DNA of 64,000 nucleotides from Parabacteroides merdae ATCC 43184. GTDB lineage: Bacteria > Bacteroidota > Bacteroidia > Bacteroidales > Tannerellaceae. Shown in pieces: positions 54,884-63,623 of the stretch. The translations under genes were made by a program, and so were the position numbers. The stretch lies in assembly GCF_025151215.1 (NCBI RefSeq), contig NZ_CP102286.1, positions 4,030,001 through 4,094,000 on the forward strand. Reading direction: 5' to 3'. The notes under the pieces were generated by a model. That model saw nothing but the letters and a program-made list of their open reading frames with translations. It had not been told where the DNA came from and ran no database searches. How positions within the stretch are numbered: the stretch's first letter is position 1; every line of letters starts with the position of its first letter.

Positions 54884-55414
54884 TATGCATATAAAAAATT
54901 GAGGGTAAAATAAATCAAATGAAATATTTTATTGATGGACAACTCATTTAGAGAAGCTTGTTTTGAAAAGTTTCCGATACTATGAGTATTGATAATTAAT
55001 GATTGTTTGCTATGAAACAAGCTGCATTCTATAATACCTTAATTTGGAACCGATAAGCCTCGTCTGAATCTCTGTCCATTATTTTTGTACAAAAATAAAA
55101 TGTCTTTTTCTGTTCTACAATAATACGTGCGTAAAAGATGTTAAACGTGTCAATGTGTAGGTATTCGTGTCATGTTCTGATGGGGAAGAGTTTTTTGATG
55201 CCCTATTTTTAATTGCGTCTATCGGATGAAATTTGGATGCTGTCATGTTTTTGTAACGATTTTGTATGTTTAAAAATATATGATTATCATGATATTTTTT
55301 GAAAAATAGTTGGTGTTAAATATCTCGTAAGAAAAATATTTTTGCCATCTTTGTCGTTCAATGCTGACGATGAGTTTTGATTTATAGAAGGATATATAAT
55401 AAATGCATATAAAT

Positions 55415-57469
55415 ATGAAGAAAAAATCTCTGTTCAAGAGGGTGAGTGGAGTATTGACAGGTGTTTTTTTCAGTACTTCATTTATCTTGGCTGCCAATGA
55501 AAACGGACAACTATTCGGAAGTGAGACATTGATTGTGGTGGTTGCTCTACTGCTTTTATTTGTCCCCCTGTTTCTTTATGTGAGAAAATTACATTCCAAT
55601 ATGAATGATCGCTCGGATCGGATCATCAAGGAAAACGCCGCACTTGAAAGTTTGAATAAAGAAATCAGCTCCCGAAACGAAGAAGTGAATACCCGCAATG
55701 AAGAACTTGATTCCCGGAATAAGTCGTTGGAAGGGCAAATCGAGCAACAGGAAGAAAGATACCGGGTTTTACGGGAGCAGAATGACGATTTGGCGAAAGC
55801 CAATAGTGATTTGGTCCGGAAGAATAACGAACTGGAGTTGGTGATCTCTACATTAAACAATAACAAGAAAGAGTTGGAGCAGCTCATCGTAACCAAGATT
55901 AAGGAAAACGACATGATCCAGCGTGAGGCTGCCGACAAGCTTGCCGAAGCGGAAAAACGCCTGAAAGACGCTGAAAGCATCAACGACAACTTCTTTATCG
56001 AGACGATCCACGAAATGCGCACCCCGCTTTCCTTAGTGTTGGGTTCTCTTGCCTTGGTGGTGCAGAACGACGATCCGGAGAAAGATATGTCTACCCAGTT
56101 GCTTTCCGCTTATCGTAATACACTTGCCATGCAGGACTTGGCGGACCAGTTGATCGGTACGCACCGTTCGAACGATGTCGCCAATTATTTGCGCATCGCC
56201 CGTTACGATATGGTCGAGATTGCCCGCCAGATCTGCGATATCTTTGTCGATTGGGTAGCCATGAACAACATCGATTTCCGTATCAACACGCAGACGCCCG
56301 CCCTTTGGGTCTGGATGGACCGCCGCAAGATGGAGTTCGCTCTGCGTATGTTACTGTCGAATGCCTTCAAAAATACGTTTGTTTATGGGAAAGTGACACT
56401 CGATATATCTGTTGTAAATGAAAACGGAAAAGCCTACAGCGCACTGGTTGTGACAGACGAGGGGTTGGATGAAGACGAAAGTACACGCCGCGGCTTGAAG
56501 CAGATCATGGACATGGCTGATGCGATAGGCGGTATGTACCGAAGCGAGTCGGACAAGAACGGCACTTCCTACATAATCATGATCCCGCTTGGCAAGCAGC
56601 ATCTGTTGGACCGTCGTGTCGAGTTTGTGGAACCCGAATCCGACCTGGTCAAACTGAATGCCCGCCAGAAAGAAGAGATCGCCGAACTGATCCATGTGAT
56701 TCCGCAAAAGAAGGAAACCGGAAAGAAACTCCTTGTGATCGACGACAGCGACCAGATACGTTGGTTCCTGAAGCATGTCTTTAATAAGGAATACCAGATA
56801 TTGGAAGCCCGCAATGGCCAGGATGGGATAAACGTCGCTTTGAAAGAAGAGCCGGACCTGATCCTTTGTGATGTCATGATGCCGGTGAAAGACGGCTACG
56901 AGACCTGCCGTGAGATCAAGAACGATCCCAAGATGGCGCAGACGCCTGTCGTGATGTTGACAGCCAAAGTCGAGAGCGAAGATGTGATTACCGGTATCGA
57001 AGCGGGTGCTGACGATTACATCACGAAACCTTTCGACGTGGAAATCCTGCGGAGCAAGATCAACAGCCTGATGAAGAAGCGCGACGATATGAAACGTTAC
57101 TTCTCTAATTCTTCTGCTGCTTCGCACAATGAAGAAAACACGCTGTCGACCAACCCGTTCATGGATGCCGTTGTCAAAAACATAGAGAAACACCTCGATG
57201 ACTCTACTTTTGAGGCAAAAGTGCTGGCAGACTCATTGAATATGAGTCTGCCAACCTTGTATAGGAAAATTAAACAATACTCAGATCTGAGTATCCTTGA
57301 ACTGACACGCAACATAAGGCTGAAAAAAGCCGCCGAACTGCTTGCCAGCCAGCAATACTCCGTACAGGAAGTCGCCGAAATGGTGGGATTTAACGATACG
57401 GCTACATTCCGTAAACGTTTTACCGAGCAATACGGAGTTACACCTTCACAATACGGAATTCCAGCTTAA
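55415..57469 (+). CDS. One-protein sensor regulator: coiled coil, kinase-like, receiver and AraC-type DNA-binding domains
   Basis: About 684 residues from the ATG at 55415 (an ATG at 55403 adds four). Signal-like helix, second membrane helix (about 42-58), then a heptad-rich coiled coil (about 60-180, repeated SRNEE/TRNEE/SRNKS). The phosphoacceptor region has IHEMRTPLSLVLGSLAL. The ATPase-like domain keeps an N-box (LLSNAFKNTF) but reads VTDEGLDEDES where DxGxG is expected and lacks a clear GLGL, so catalysis is doubtful. The receiver has aspartate in LILCDVMMPVKDGYE and lysine in YITKPFD. The C-terminal AraC domain ends FTEQYGVTPSQYG. It lies just upstream of the fimbrillin genes and probably controls them. 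Confidence 0.9.
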   Translation: MKKKSLFKRVSGVLTGVFFSTSFILAANENGQLFGSETLIVVVALLLLFVPLFLYVRKLHSNMNDRSDRIIKENAALESLNKEISSRNEEVNTRNEELDSRNKSLEGQIEQQEERYRVLREQNDDLAKANSDLVRKNNELELVISTLNNNKKELEQLIVTKIKENDMIQREAADKLAEAEKRLKDAESINDNFFIETIHEMRTPLSLVLGSLALVVQNDDPEKDMSTQLLSAYRNTLAMQDLADQLIGTHRSNDVANYLRIARYDMVEIARQICDIFVDWVAMNNIDFRINTQTPALWVWMDRRKMEFALRMLLSNAFKNTFVYGKVTLDISVVNENGKAYSALVVTDEGLDEDESTRRGLKQIMDMADAIGGMYRSESDKNGTSYIIMIPLGKQHLLDRRVEFVEPESDLVKLNARQKEEIAELIHVIPQKKETGKKLLVIDDSDQIRWFLKHVFNKEYQILEARNGQDGINVALKEEPDLILCDVMMPVKDGYETCREIKNDPKMAQTPVVMLTAKVESEDVITGIEAGADDYITKPFDVEILRSKINSLMKKRDDMKRYFSNSSAASHNEENTLSTNPFMDAVVKNIEKHLDDSTFEAKVLADSLNMSLPTLYRKIKQYSDLSILELTRNIRLKKAAELLASQQYSVQEVAEMVGFNDTATFRKRFTEQYGVTPSQYGIPA

Positions 57470-57483
57470 GGCTGGACATTCCG
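57454..57483 (+). terminator. Hairpin spanning the stop codon of the AraC-hybrid gene
   Basis: CGGAATTCCAGC pairs with GCTGGACATTCCG with one bulged base and the TAA stop in the loop. No T-run follows, so its role in termination is uncertain. Confidence 0.35.
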
Positions 57484-57881
57484 TCCTTCCGGACAATTAG
57501 TCGTACTATATTCCTCTCTTATTCTTGTTCTATAATAAGATGTAAGCACCATAAAAACTGAAAATATCTCAAAAATAGGTGCAAATAAATCAAAATAGTC
57601 ACTTAGAGTTTTACCGATTATATTTGAGAGTCACGCCCCTAATGCGTATTTACTTTTTCTCCCACCTTTGCAATGTCGAAAGACGATAACCCGAAACGAT
57701 GAGACAGATAAAGATAATATTATAGATGGTATCAATAAATATAGTAAAGATAGTTAGCCGATGGGAAGTATAGGACAACATAAAACACAACAATCGTTCC
57801 GAACAACTCAGTAAGCTATAGGGGAAGAAAAATAAAGATCATTATATAAACGAATTTATTAACTTTTTAATTTTGAAAAAT
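57470..57881. other. 412-bp gap with fimbrillin promoter and long leader
   Basis: No gene seen. It contains the motif/promoter at 57626-57670 and, downstream of it, an AT-rich leader of about 205 nt before the first fimbrillin gene. No invertible-element repeats were found around the promoter. Confidence 0.5.
57626..57670 (+). promoter_or_regulatory. Fimbrillin promoter P1 with shared upstream motif
   Basis: GAGAGTCACGCC at 57626-57637 and a CACCTTTG -7-like box at 57663-57670. The motif and its distance to the -7 box are the same as at the second fimbrillin promoter (59295-59339). The poor -7 box suggests need for an activator. Confidence 0.55.
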
Positions 57882-59150
57882 ATGAAACTAAGAAATTTAA
57901 TGTATGCAACAATGATTGCATGTGCTTTCGCTTCGTGTTCGAATGATGATGTGCCGACTCCGGATAACGGTAATCCTGATGCGCAGGGTGGGACAAGTTT
58001 GACCGTGAAGTTTGACAAAGCAGCTGATACAAAAGCATCTGGTGATATTACGTCTTTATCCATGTTGGTTTTTAATGCAGATGGCAAACTGGAAGTTGTC
58101 GGAACTAAAGTAAATACACCTGCTGTGGAAGGGGGAAATGATGCCGTTGCTCATGCTGAATTGACTGCTGGTGTTAAAGAGGTGGCTTTGATTGCCAATT
58201 ATACAGTACCAACAAATTTGATAGGAGAAACAAAAGAGGAGGTTTTTACTGCTTTAAATAAAACGTTTGATTCTGAATTGGAAGTTGGTGCAGCTCTTAC
58301 AATGAACAGTAAAATCTATACTGGTGTGGTTGTTGCTGCTGAAAAGAAGAATGTATTTGGTTTCACAACTGAGCCTACTGGTTATGTAAATGTAGAAGGC
58401 TTGTCTGACAATGATTTGAAAAAACCGGTGAAATTGTATCGTAACGTGGCTAAAGTTGTGTTGAATAAAATTTCTGCGAAAGTGACAACTGATGAAAATA
58501 AGCCTAAATATTCAGATCCTCAGTTGGATCTTAAAGAAATCTTTATTCTTCAGGGACATAAGAAAACTAATTTGATGGGTGAGGACTGGAAAGAATATGG
58601 ATCTACAAATGTAGAAAATGAATGGTATAGTGCTTATGAGCATACGACTGATTGGCTTAACAAGGATGACAAGTATACGCTTGTTGATAATCCTACTGTC
58701 CCAGATGGGACTCCGTCTTGGATTAAAACAACTATCACTGGTACAGTTACAACTTCAAATGCTTATGAGACAGTAAACAGTTTTTATGTGTATGAAAATA
58801 CAAATTTAACCAATAGAACACTGTTGGTTGTGAAAGGTGACTTCTCTTATAAAATCAATGATACTGATCGTAAAACAGAGAGCGATCGTTATTACACAAT
58901 CGCTTTAGGTGAAAATTTCCAAGTGTCAGCTGGTGAAAGCAATGTCGCTTCTGAGCTTTTGACTCTGCGTGGAGTAACAGGAAATGATGGCAAATACAAT
59001 GGTTTGTATCGTAACTTGCAGTATGATTTGACTTTGACAGTTACAGGACCGGGCTATCAGACTCCTGGTGGTGGTGGCGATCCTACAACGCTGGATGTAC
59101 AGTGCGTGGTTGTTCCTTTCGGGTATGTTAGTCAAGATGTTGAAATCTAA
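57882..59150 (+). CDS. Fimbrillin-type major fimbrial subunit 1 (FimA/Mfa1-like lipoprotein)
   Basis: A 422-residue lipoprotein (ACAFASC, Cys19) starting at the ATG at 57882. It shows the fimbrillin pattern: a Lys/Ala-rich start of the mature part with TKASGD, strands SLTVKFDKAAD, LSMLVFNADGKLEVVG, VKEVALIANYTVPTN, the conserved VKLYRNVAKVVLNKISAKV segment, and a C-terminal half with SFYVYENTNLTNRTLLVVKGDF, YYTIALG and NLQYDLTLTVTGPG. Subunits are lipid-processed and polymerise at the surface by strand exchange. It has its own promoter and terminator, so it can be made in excess over the downstream minor subunits. Confidence 0.87.
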   Translation: MKLRNLMYATMIACAFASCSNDDVPTPDNGNPDAQGGTSLTVKFDKAADTKASGDITSLSMLVFNADGKLEVVGTKVNTPAVEGGNDAVAHAELTAGVKEVALIANYTVPTNLIGETKEEVFTALNKTFDSELEVGAALTMNSKIYTGVVVAAEKKNVFGFTTEPTGYVNVEGLSDNDLKKPVKLYRNVAKVVLNKISAKVTTDENKPKYSDPQLDLKEIFILQGHKKTNLMGEDWKEYGSTNVENEWYSAYEHTTDWLNKDDKYTLVDNPTVPDGTPSWIKTTITGTVTTSNAYETVNSFYVYENTNLTNRTLLVVKGDFSYKINDTDRKTESDRYYTIALGENFQVSAGESNVASELLTLRGVTGNDGKYNGLYRNLQYDLTLTVTGPGYQTPGGGGDPTTLDVQCVVVPFGYVSQDVEI

Positions 59151-59169
59151 TCATCATTTATAAATATAG

Positions 59170-59202
59170 AAAATCCCCGGTCCTTAAAGGCTGGGGATTT
59201 TT
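59170..59202 (+). terminator. Terminator after the first fimbrillin gene
   Basis: AAAATCCCC (59170-59178) pairs with GGGGATTTT (59193-59201) with an inner CCTT/AAGG stem, followed by TTTAG. It lies 20 bp after the stop codon. Confidence 0.82.
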
Positions 59203-59294
59203 AGTTTATAGAAAGGAGGTATTTATGGCATCTGTTGCACAAACCTATGCAAACCTATCAAAACGCCTGTGTGATAGGTTTATCTATTAATAAA

Positions 59295-59339
59295 GAGAGT
59301 GACACCTATTCTTAAAACACGCAAAGCTAAATACTTTTG
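59295..59339 (+). promoter_or_regulatory. Fimbrillin promoter P2 with shared upstream motif
   Basis: GAGAGTGACACC at 59295-59306 and a TACTTTTG -7 box at 59332-59339. Compared with P1 at 57626-57670 the motif (GAGAGTSACRCC) has identical spacing to the -7 box. It serves the second fimbrillin and probably the genes after it. Confidence 0.6.
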
Positions 59340-59393
59340 TATTGTATAAATCAAAATAAGGGATAAATAGAAATTAATAAAATATACATATTT

Positions 59394-60605
59394 ATGAAAT
59401 TGAAGAGTTATTTTCTTTTGAGTATAGTGGTAGGGATGACATTTGCGTGTTCATCAGACGAGAACGTCCCGGAGGTGGAGGTTTTTACTCCGGATGCAAC
59501 TTTGTCTTTGGCTGCTGTTGCAGATGGGAAAAGCTTGACTAAAGCCGGTGAAGGAGAGGGGGAAAATATTGATCAGGAAGATGCTATTAATAGTTTGCAT
59601 GTGATGGTTTTTTATGCTGATGGAAACTTGCAAATTGATAAAGTGGTTGCAATCAATAGAGTGGAGGATTTGGATGTACAAAGCGGTGCTGTCAAAATTC
59701 TTGTATTAGCAAATGCTGGAACGCGGGAAAAACAATTTGGCACATTAAAGGAAGCATTAGTATATCAGAGGGCATTAGATAATGAGAATGAAAATAACGG
59801 ATACTCTATGAGCAGTCGGTTAATCGAGGCTACGTTAGATGAGGGAAAGCATAATATTTTTGGTGAAATAAAAGATTTCTCCGGTCATATGCCGAATGTA
59901 TCAAAGGACGGAAATAATATTAAACTGACACGCCACATTGCCCAAATCAACTTGAAATCAGTTTCTGTGAAATCTGATAATGGAAAAGCTTCTTTCGTCA
60001 TTGACTCTGTCTTTATGGCAAATGTGAAAGGCTATTCTTTGATGGCGGCCAATTCCACTGAAGAATGGGGGATGGTGGAGAGCAAAGGAGCACCGGAAGG
60101 TAATTTCTTATGGTGGTACGGCCAATATGAAAATGAATATTGGAATGGTGAATACAAGACGATTGAGGATGGTTTGTTGAAGGCTGATTTGTTAGGCTTT
60201 AATGCTAATAAACGGAAAGTGACCTCTTCCTCTCCTTGGAAACCAGAAACAGGCCAACTCGCTTGTGGCAAATCATTTATCGTATATGAAAATATGGTTG
60301 ATGCCGTCAAGCCCGGACAACGTACTTTGTTAGTGTTGAAGGGCACTTATACAGATGATAACGGCAGAGTAGAAGAGAACCGTTTTTATACGATCCCTGT
60401 CAATGCAATGGGGACGATGACAAATGCTGAAGGTGGTACACCTGACCACTCTTACGTCAAACGCAACTACCGTTACAACATCTCCCTCACCATTAATAGC
60501 AGTGGTTCCGACCGGCCGTATGATCCGGTGACTGAGGCTTGTATGGATGTGGCTGTTACGGTGGCTGACTGGGATGTGATCGAGCAAAATGAAGATTTGG
60601 ATTAA
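59394..60605 (+). CDS. Fimbrillin-type fimbrial subunit 2 (FimA/Mfa1-like lipoprotein)
   Basis: A 403-residue lipoprotein (MTFACS, Cys19). Fimbrillin features: TLSLAAVADGKSLTKAGEGEG, INSLHVMVFYADGNLQIDKVV, VKILVLANAGTREKQFGTLKE, IKLTRHIAQINLKSVSVKS, SFIVYENMVDAVKPGQRTLLVLKGTY, RFYTIPVNAMG and the end NYRYNISLTINSSGSDRP...VADWDVIEQNEDLD. It has the same order of strands as subunit 1 but low overall identity, so it may be an accessory or alternative shaft subunit. It heads a cluster with the FimB/Mfa2-type gene 36 bp downstream. Confidence 0.86.
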   Translation: MKLKSYFLLSIVVGMTFACSSDENVPEVEVFTPDATLSLAAVADGKSLTKAGEGEGENIDQEDAINSLHVMVFYADGNLQIDKVVAINRVEDLDVQSGAVKILVLANAGTREKQFGTLKEALVYQRALDNENENNGYSMSSRLIEATLDEGKHNIFGEIKDFSGHMPNVSKDGNNIKLTRHIAQINLKSVSVKSDNGKASFVIDSVFMANVKGYSLMAANSTEEWGMVESKGAPEGNFLWWYGQYENEYWNGEYKTIEDGLLKADLLGFNANKRKVTSSSPWKPETGQLACGKSFIVYENMVDAVKPGQRTLLVLKGTYTDDNGRVEENRFYTIPVNAMGTMTNAEGGTPDHSYVKRNYRYNISLTINSSGSDRPYDPVTEACMDVAVTVADWDVIEQNEDLD

Positions 60606-60641
60606 TAGGGTAAAATGAATGGGAATAAAAAACAAAACGTT

Positions 60642-61544
60642 ATGAAATCAATATTGACAAAAAAGGTTTTATTTCTGGCACTTGTCGCAGTTACGGTCTT
60701 TGCCACCGGCTGTATCAAGGAAGACTTGGACGAGTGCTATAAGCTGACACTAAAGGTCGTGAACCACAAAGGTGATGATATCACGGCTTTGAGCGTTGTT
60801 TCGGAAGCCAAGCTCTTTATCTACGATAACAACTCGAAGCTGCTTGATACGCGCGATCTCAACGATGCCTTTATCAGAGGCAAAGAAACCATTGAGTTGA
60901 ACTATCCCGAAAGTTCGAAACTGCACCTGATCGCATGGGGAAACCTCAAAGGACATCAGGACGTGAACGAGGCCACCAAGGCCGAAGACTTCGCCGTTTC
61001 TCTGAAGAGCGAAGGCGAGATCGCACAATCTCCCGACAGCATCTTTTTCGGCGATATCGATGTGACAGTACGCGGGAACGGTGTGGCTGGCGGAAACCAG
61101 GAAATCGTGCTCGAACCCAAAACCGGAACGGTCGAGATGAGAACGCTTAACCTTCAATATGCCCTGACGGCAAGAGGGCTGCGTGCGACCGATGAATGCG
61201 ATTTCTATATGGACCGCACCTTGAACACGATCGACTATAAGGGCGAGTTGACCGGCGACAGCGTCTACTACAACCCCGAAGCCGACTGGAAAGACTCCGA
61301 ATGGGAAACGACAGGACCGCAGGCGCTCTATTTAGGTCAGAATATGACCGGAAGCATACAGGTCGGTAACGACCGTTACGAAGTGAAGGAAGGAACTTTC
61401 GACGACGGTACGACAGGCCCGATCGAAATCCATCCGTTCCAGCGTACATTGGTACTATTCGCATGGGGCGAAGACGGCGCCTTCTTAGGCGCAAGGATCA
61501 AAGTGACTCCTTGGGGTGTTGTCGATGATGATATTGAATGGTAA
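60642..61544 (+). CDS. FimB/Mfa2-family fimbrial anchor or assembly lipoprotein
   Basis: A 300-residue lipoprotein from the ATG at 60642 (FATGC, Cys24); an ATG 27 bp upstream would leave a poorer signal. Family segments: DLDECYKLTLKVVNHKGDDITA, EAKLFIYDNNSKLLDTRDLN, KLHLIAWGNLKGHQDV, DSIFFGDIDVTV, GPQALYLGQNMTGSIQV and RTLVLFAWGEDGAFLGARIKVTPWGVVDDDIEW. Mfa2 and FimB proteins anchor fimbriae and limit their length. It is more GC-rich than the fimbrillin genes before it. Confidence 0.88.
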   Translation: MKSILTKKVLFLALVAVTVFATGCIKEDLDECYKLTLKVVNHKGDDITALSVVSEAKLFIYDNNSKLLDTRDLNDAFIRGKETIELNYPESSKLHLIAWGNLKGHQDVNEATKAEDFAVSLKSEGEIAQSPDSIFFGDIDVTVRGNGVAGGNQEIVLEPKTGTVEMRTLNLQYALTARGLRATDECDFYMDRTLNTIDYKGELTGDSVYYNPEADWKDSEWETTGPQALYLGQNMTGSIQVGNDRYEVKEGTFDDGTTGPIEIHPFQRTLVLFAWGEDGAFLGARIKVTPWGVVDDDIEW

Positions 61545-61574
61545 TAAGAAACGAATGCTAATATATAAAGACGA

Positions 61575-63611
61575 ATGAGTATGTTACATAAAAATATAGT
61601 AAAGCTGGCAGCCCTCCTTTGGTGTGTGCTGACAGTTGCTTCGTGTACCAACGAAGATTTCGATAAAGGCAACAACGGTCCGGATGTCCCCGAAGGTCTG
61701 CCGGTGACCTTGAAACTGAATATCGGCACCCCCGAAGTCCCGGTGGTGGAAACAAAATCCTTAGACAATGGCGCTACTTTCGGTGCGATCAATGACTTGG
61801 CGGTGTTAGTGTATGATGAGAAGGGGGAAAACCCGATCGTTACGTTTCATGATGTGGAAGGAGAGAATCAAACATCTGTAAACAATATGACTTTCGATGC
61901 CAAGACCGGCAAGCACAAGATCTATGTGTTGGCAAATGTCGGTTCTGAAGATGCTGCAAAAGAATATACAACGGAACAAGCTCTGTTATCCAAACAAATT
62001 GAATCTCAAGAACCGATGGGAACAGAAATGATGCTGGGGTTTGTCGCAAAAGATATGGAGACGAGCATAAATCTATATAACAGTGGCAATAACGAAGTGA
62101 TTGATATAACAGGCGATGCTTCCTTTGCAGCAAAAGTCGTGCCGCCTTATTCAAAGATAACGTTCAAGATCACGAAGGATCTGCCGAGTGACAAACATGT
62201 TTATTTGGCCATAACAGAAGTCAATGTCCGTCATTTGCCTGTTAAATATAGTCTGCTCCCCTATGAAAAGTGGACGATGGACAATGGTGTATCGGGTGAA
62301 AGCATCATCTCTTTGTATGAAAATAAATCGGCAAAGCCGGAAGATGAAGTAGACGGATTAGCCACCGGCAGGGATTTTTATATGTATGAAAATTTGCAAG
62401 GTGAGAATAATATTAACAACGATGATCCATCATTAAAAACTCCTGTTGGTTTGGAGGTCCCGACAATAGGAGATGGCAAGATCGACTATACTGAGTGGTT
62501 TAAAAAATGGTCTTCCGTACCTTGTACTTATATAGAGGTGAAAGGGAATTACACGATTTTTACTTCTGAACCGGGTGTCAATCATGTCGGGGATGGCGAG
62601 ATCAACTATCGTTTTTTCTTAGGTGAGAATAGTACATCGGATTTCAATATCAAACGCAATACTCATTATAATGTGACTTTGGCCTTTACCGGTTTGGCCG
62701 GCAAGAACGAATTGCAGTATGAATGGCGCGTACAAGCGGATCTGGAAAACTCGACGTTTTATCCGAAGGGAACATTGGTAATTGATGGGGCTCCTTCAAC
62801 CATTGGCATCGTTCCTTTTTATGTGGTTAACAATAGTGGTAGTGCTGTAAACATGACTACTGATGGATACACAGGTTCTGATATGAAAGTTTTTTATGAA
62901 ACTACAGAGTCTGGATATTGGACAAATGCTTCGACAGCAACTGTTGAAGTAAAGAATAATAATTATAGTAAATTGGGTGTTGCAAGTAATTATATTGGAA
63001 TCATTGGAAGCCAAGGACATACAAGTATCTATGGAGAGAATAATGAATATAAGAATCAAAATACAAATACGGAAGTTAAGGAAGAAAGTGACAATTATAC
63101 TTTAAGAGATCAAGTCGCTAACGGTACTATCTATAGGAAAAGAGATTTCAAATTGAATACTGGAGAAACTATTGAAGTACACGAATATCCATTGCTGTAT
63201 TTAGGTGATTTGAGTAGTGGAATTGGGGCTGCTGGTTATTCTGCCTATTATGCACGAAGAGTTGATGGTGGATCTTATTCGGTTGGTGAGAGTTGGTTGA
63301 ATCAGTGGGAAACAAAAAGTGGAAAAGTACAGTCTGTGCAAGATGCCAAGTTATTGTGCAATGATCAATATGGAACGATGAATATTGATTACATTCAGTC
63401 TGTTTCAGGAACTGCTTATATCATATCTCTGTTGCCAACCCAAGAGGATATTAAAAAGATTATTTACCATGAAAAGAAGTTCCAATTGAAAGATGAAGCT
63501 TATTGGACAAGAGATGCCGGTTTGGTAAGTGGAAAAACGGGTGAACGGACTACATCACGCGATGGTGGTTATGTTCGATGCGTTTATAAAAGTAAAGGTT
63601 TGCTGAAATAA
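61575..63611 (+). CDS. Large fimbrial tip-like lipoprotein (DUF4906-type) with distinct C-terminal domain
   Basis: A 678-residue lipoprotein (LTVASC, Cys24; an ATG 6 bp later is also possible). The N-terminal two thirds show fimbrial-subunit strands (INDLAVLVYDEKGENPIVTF, KHKIYVLANVGSEDAA, DFYMYENLQGENN, YIEVKGNYTIFTSEPG, NTHYNVTLAFTGLAG). From about residue 405 the character changes: Asn/Tyr-rich, AT-rich DNA, and an end GGYVRCVYKSKG that resembles the end of FISUMP/formylglycine-enzyme-like ligand-binding domains. I infer a tip adhesin, like Mfa4/Mfa5-type accessory proteins; the family names are from memory. Confidence 0.78.
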   Translation: MSMLHKNIVKLAALLWCVLTVASCTNEDFDKGNNGPDVPEGLPVTLKLNIGTPEVPVVETKSLDNGATFGAINDLAVLVYDEKGENPIVTFHDVEGENQTSVNNMTFDAKTGKHKIYVLANVGSEDAAKEYTTEQALLSKQIESQEPMGTEMMLGFVAKDMETSINLYNSGNNEVIDITGDASFAAKVVPPYSKITFKITKDLPSDKHVYLAITEVNVRHLPVKYSLLPYEKWTMDNGVSGESIISLYENKSAKPEDEVDGLATGRDFYMYENLQGENNINNDDPSLKTPVGLEVPTIGDGKIDYTEWFKKWSSVPCTYIEVKGNYTIFTSEPGVNHVGDGEINYRFFLGENSTSDFNIKRNTHYNVTLAFTGLAGKNELQYEWRVQADLENSTFYPKGTLVIDGAPSTIGIVPFYVVNNSGSAVNMTTDGYTGSDMKVFYETTESGYWTNASTATVEVKNNNYSKLGVASNYIGIIGSQGHTSIYGENNEYKNQNTNTEVKEESDNYTLRDQVANGTIYRKRDFKLNTGETIEVHEYPLLYLGDLSSGIGAAGYSAYYARRVDGGSYSVGESWLNQWETKSGKVQSVQDAKLLCNDQYGTMNIDYIQSVSGTAYIISLLPTQEDIKKIIYHEKKFQLKDEAYWTRDAGLVSGKTGERTTSRDGGYVRCVYKSKGLLK

Positions 63612-63623
63612 TATTATAGACTT

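Larger units (their letters stand above)
54357..55402. other. 1-kb gene-free region with remnants of a duplicated fimbrial unit
   Basis: No credible gene on either strand. It contains a degenerate copy of the fimB-like terminator and 3' flank (about 54845-54906), and a stretch near 55125-55160 (AATAATACGTG...GATGTTAAACGTGTCAA) that resembles the fimB-like upstream region at about 54481-54525. This looks like the leftovers of a deleted second minus-strand gene. A CATCTTTG -7-like box for the regulator is at 55346-55353. Confidence 0.55.

Noticed and set aside
56351..57193. 280-codon open frame antisense to the AraC-hybrid regulator
   Set aside because: Shadow of receiver and AraC domain coding sequence; no promoter or recognisable domain.
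57470..57881. Invertible promoter upstream of the fimbrillin gene
   Set aside because: No pair of inverted repeats flanking the promoter was seen and no recombinase gene lies nearby.
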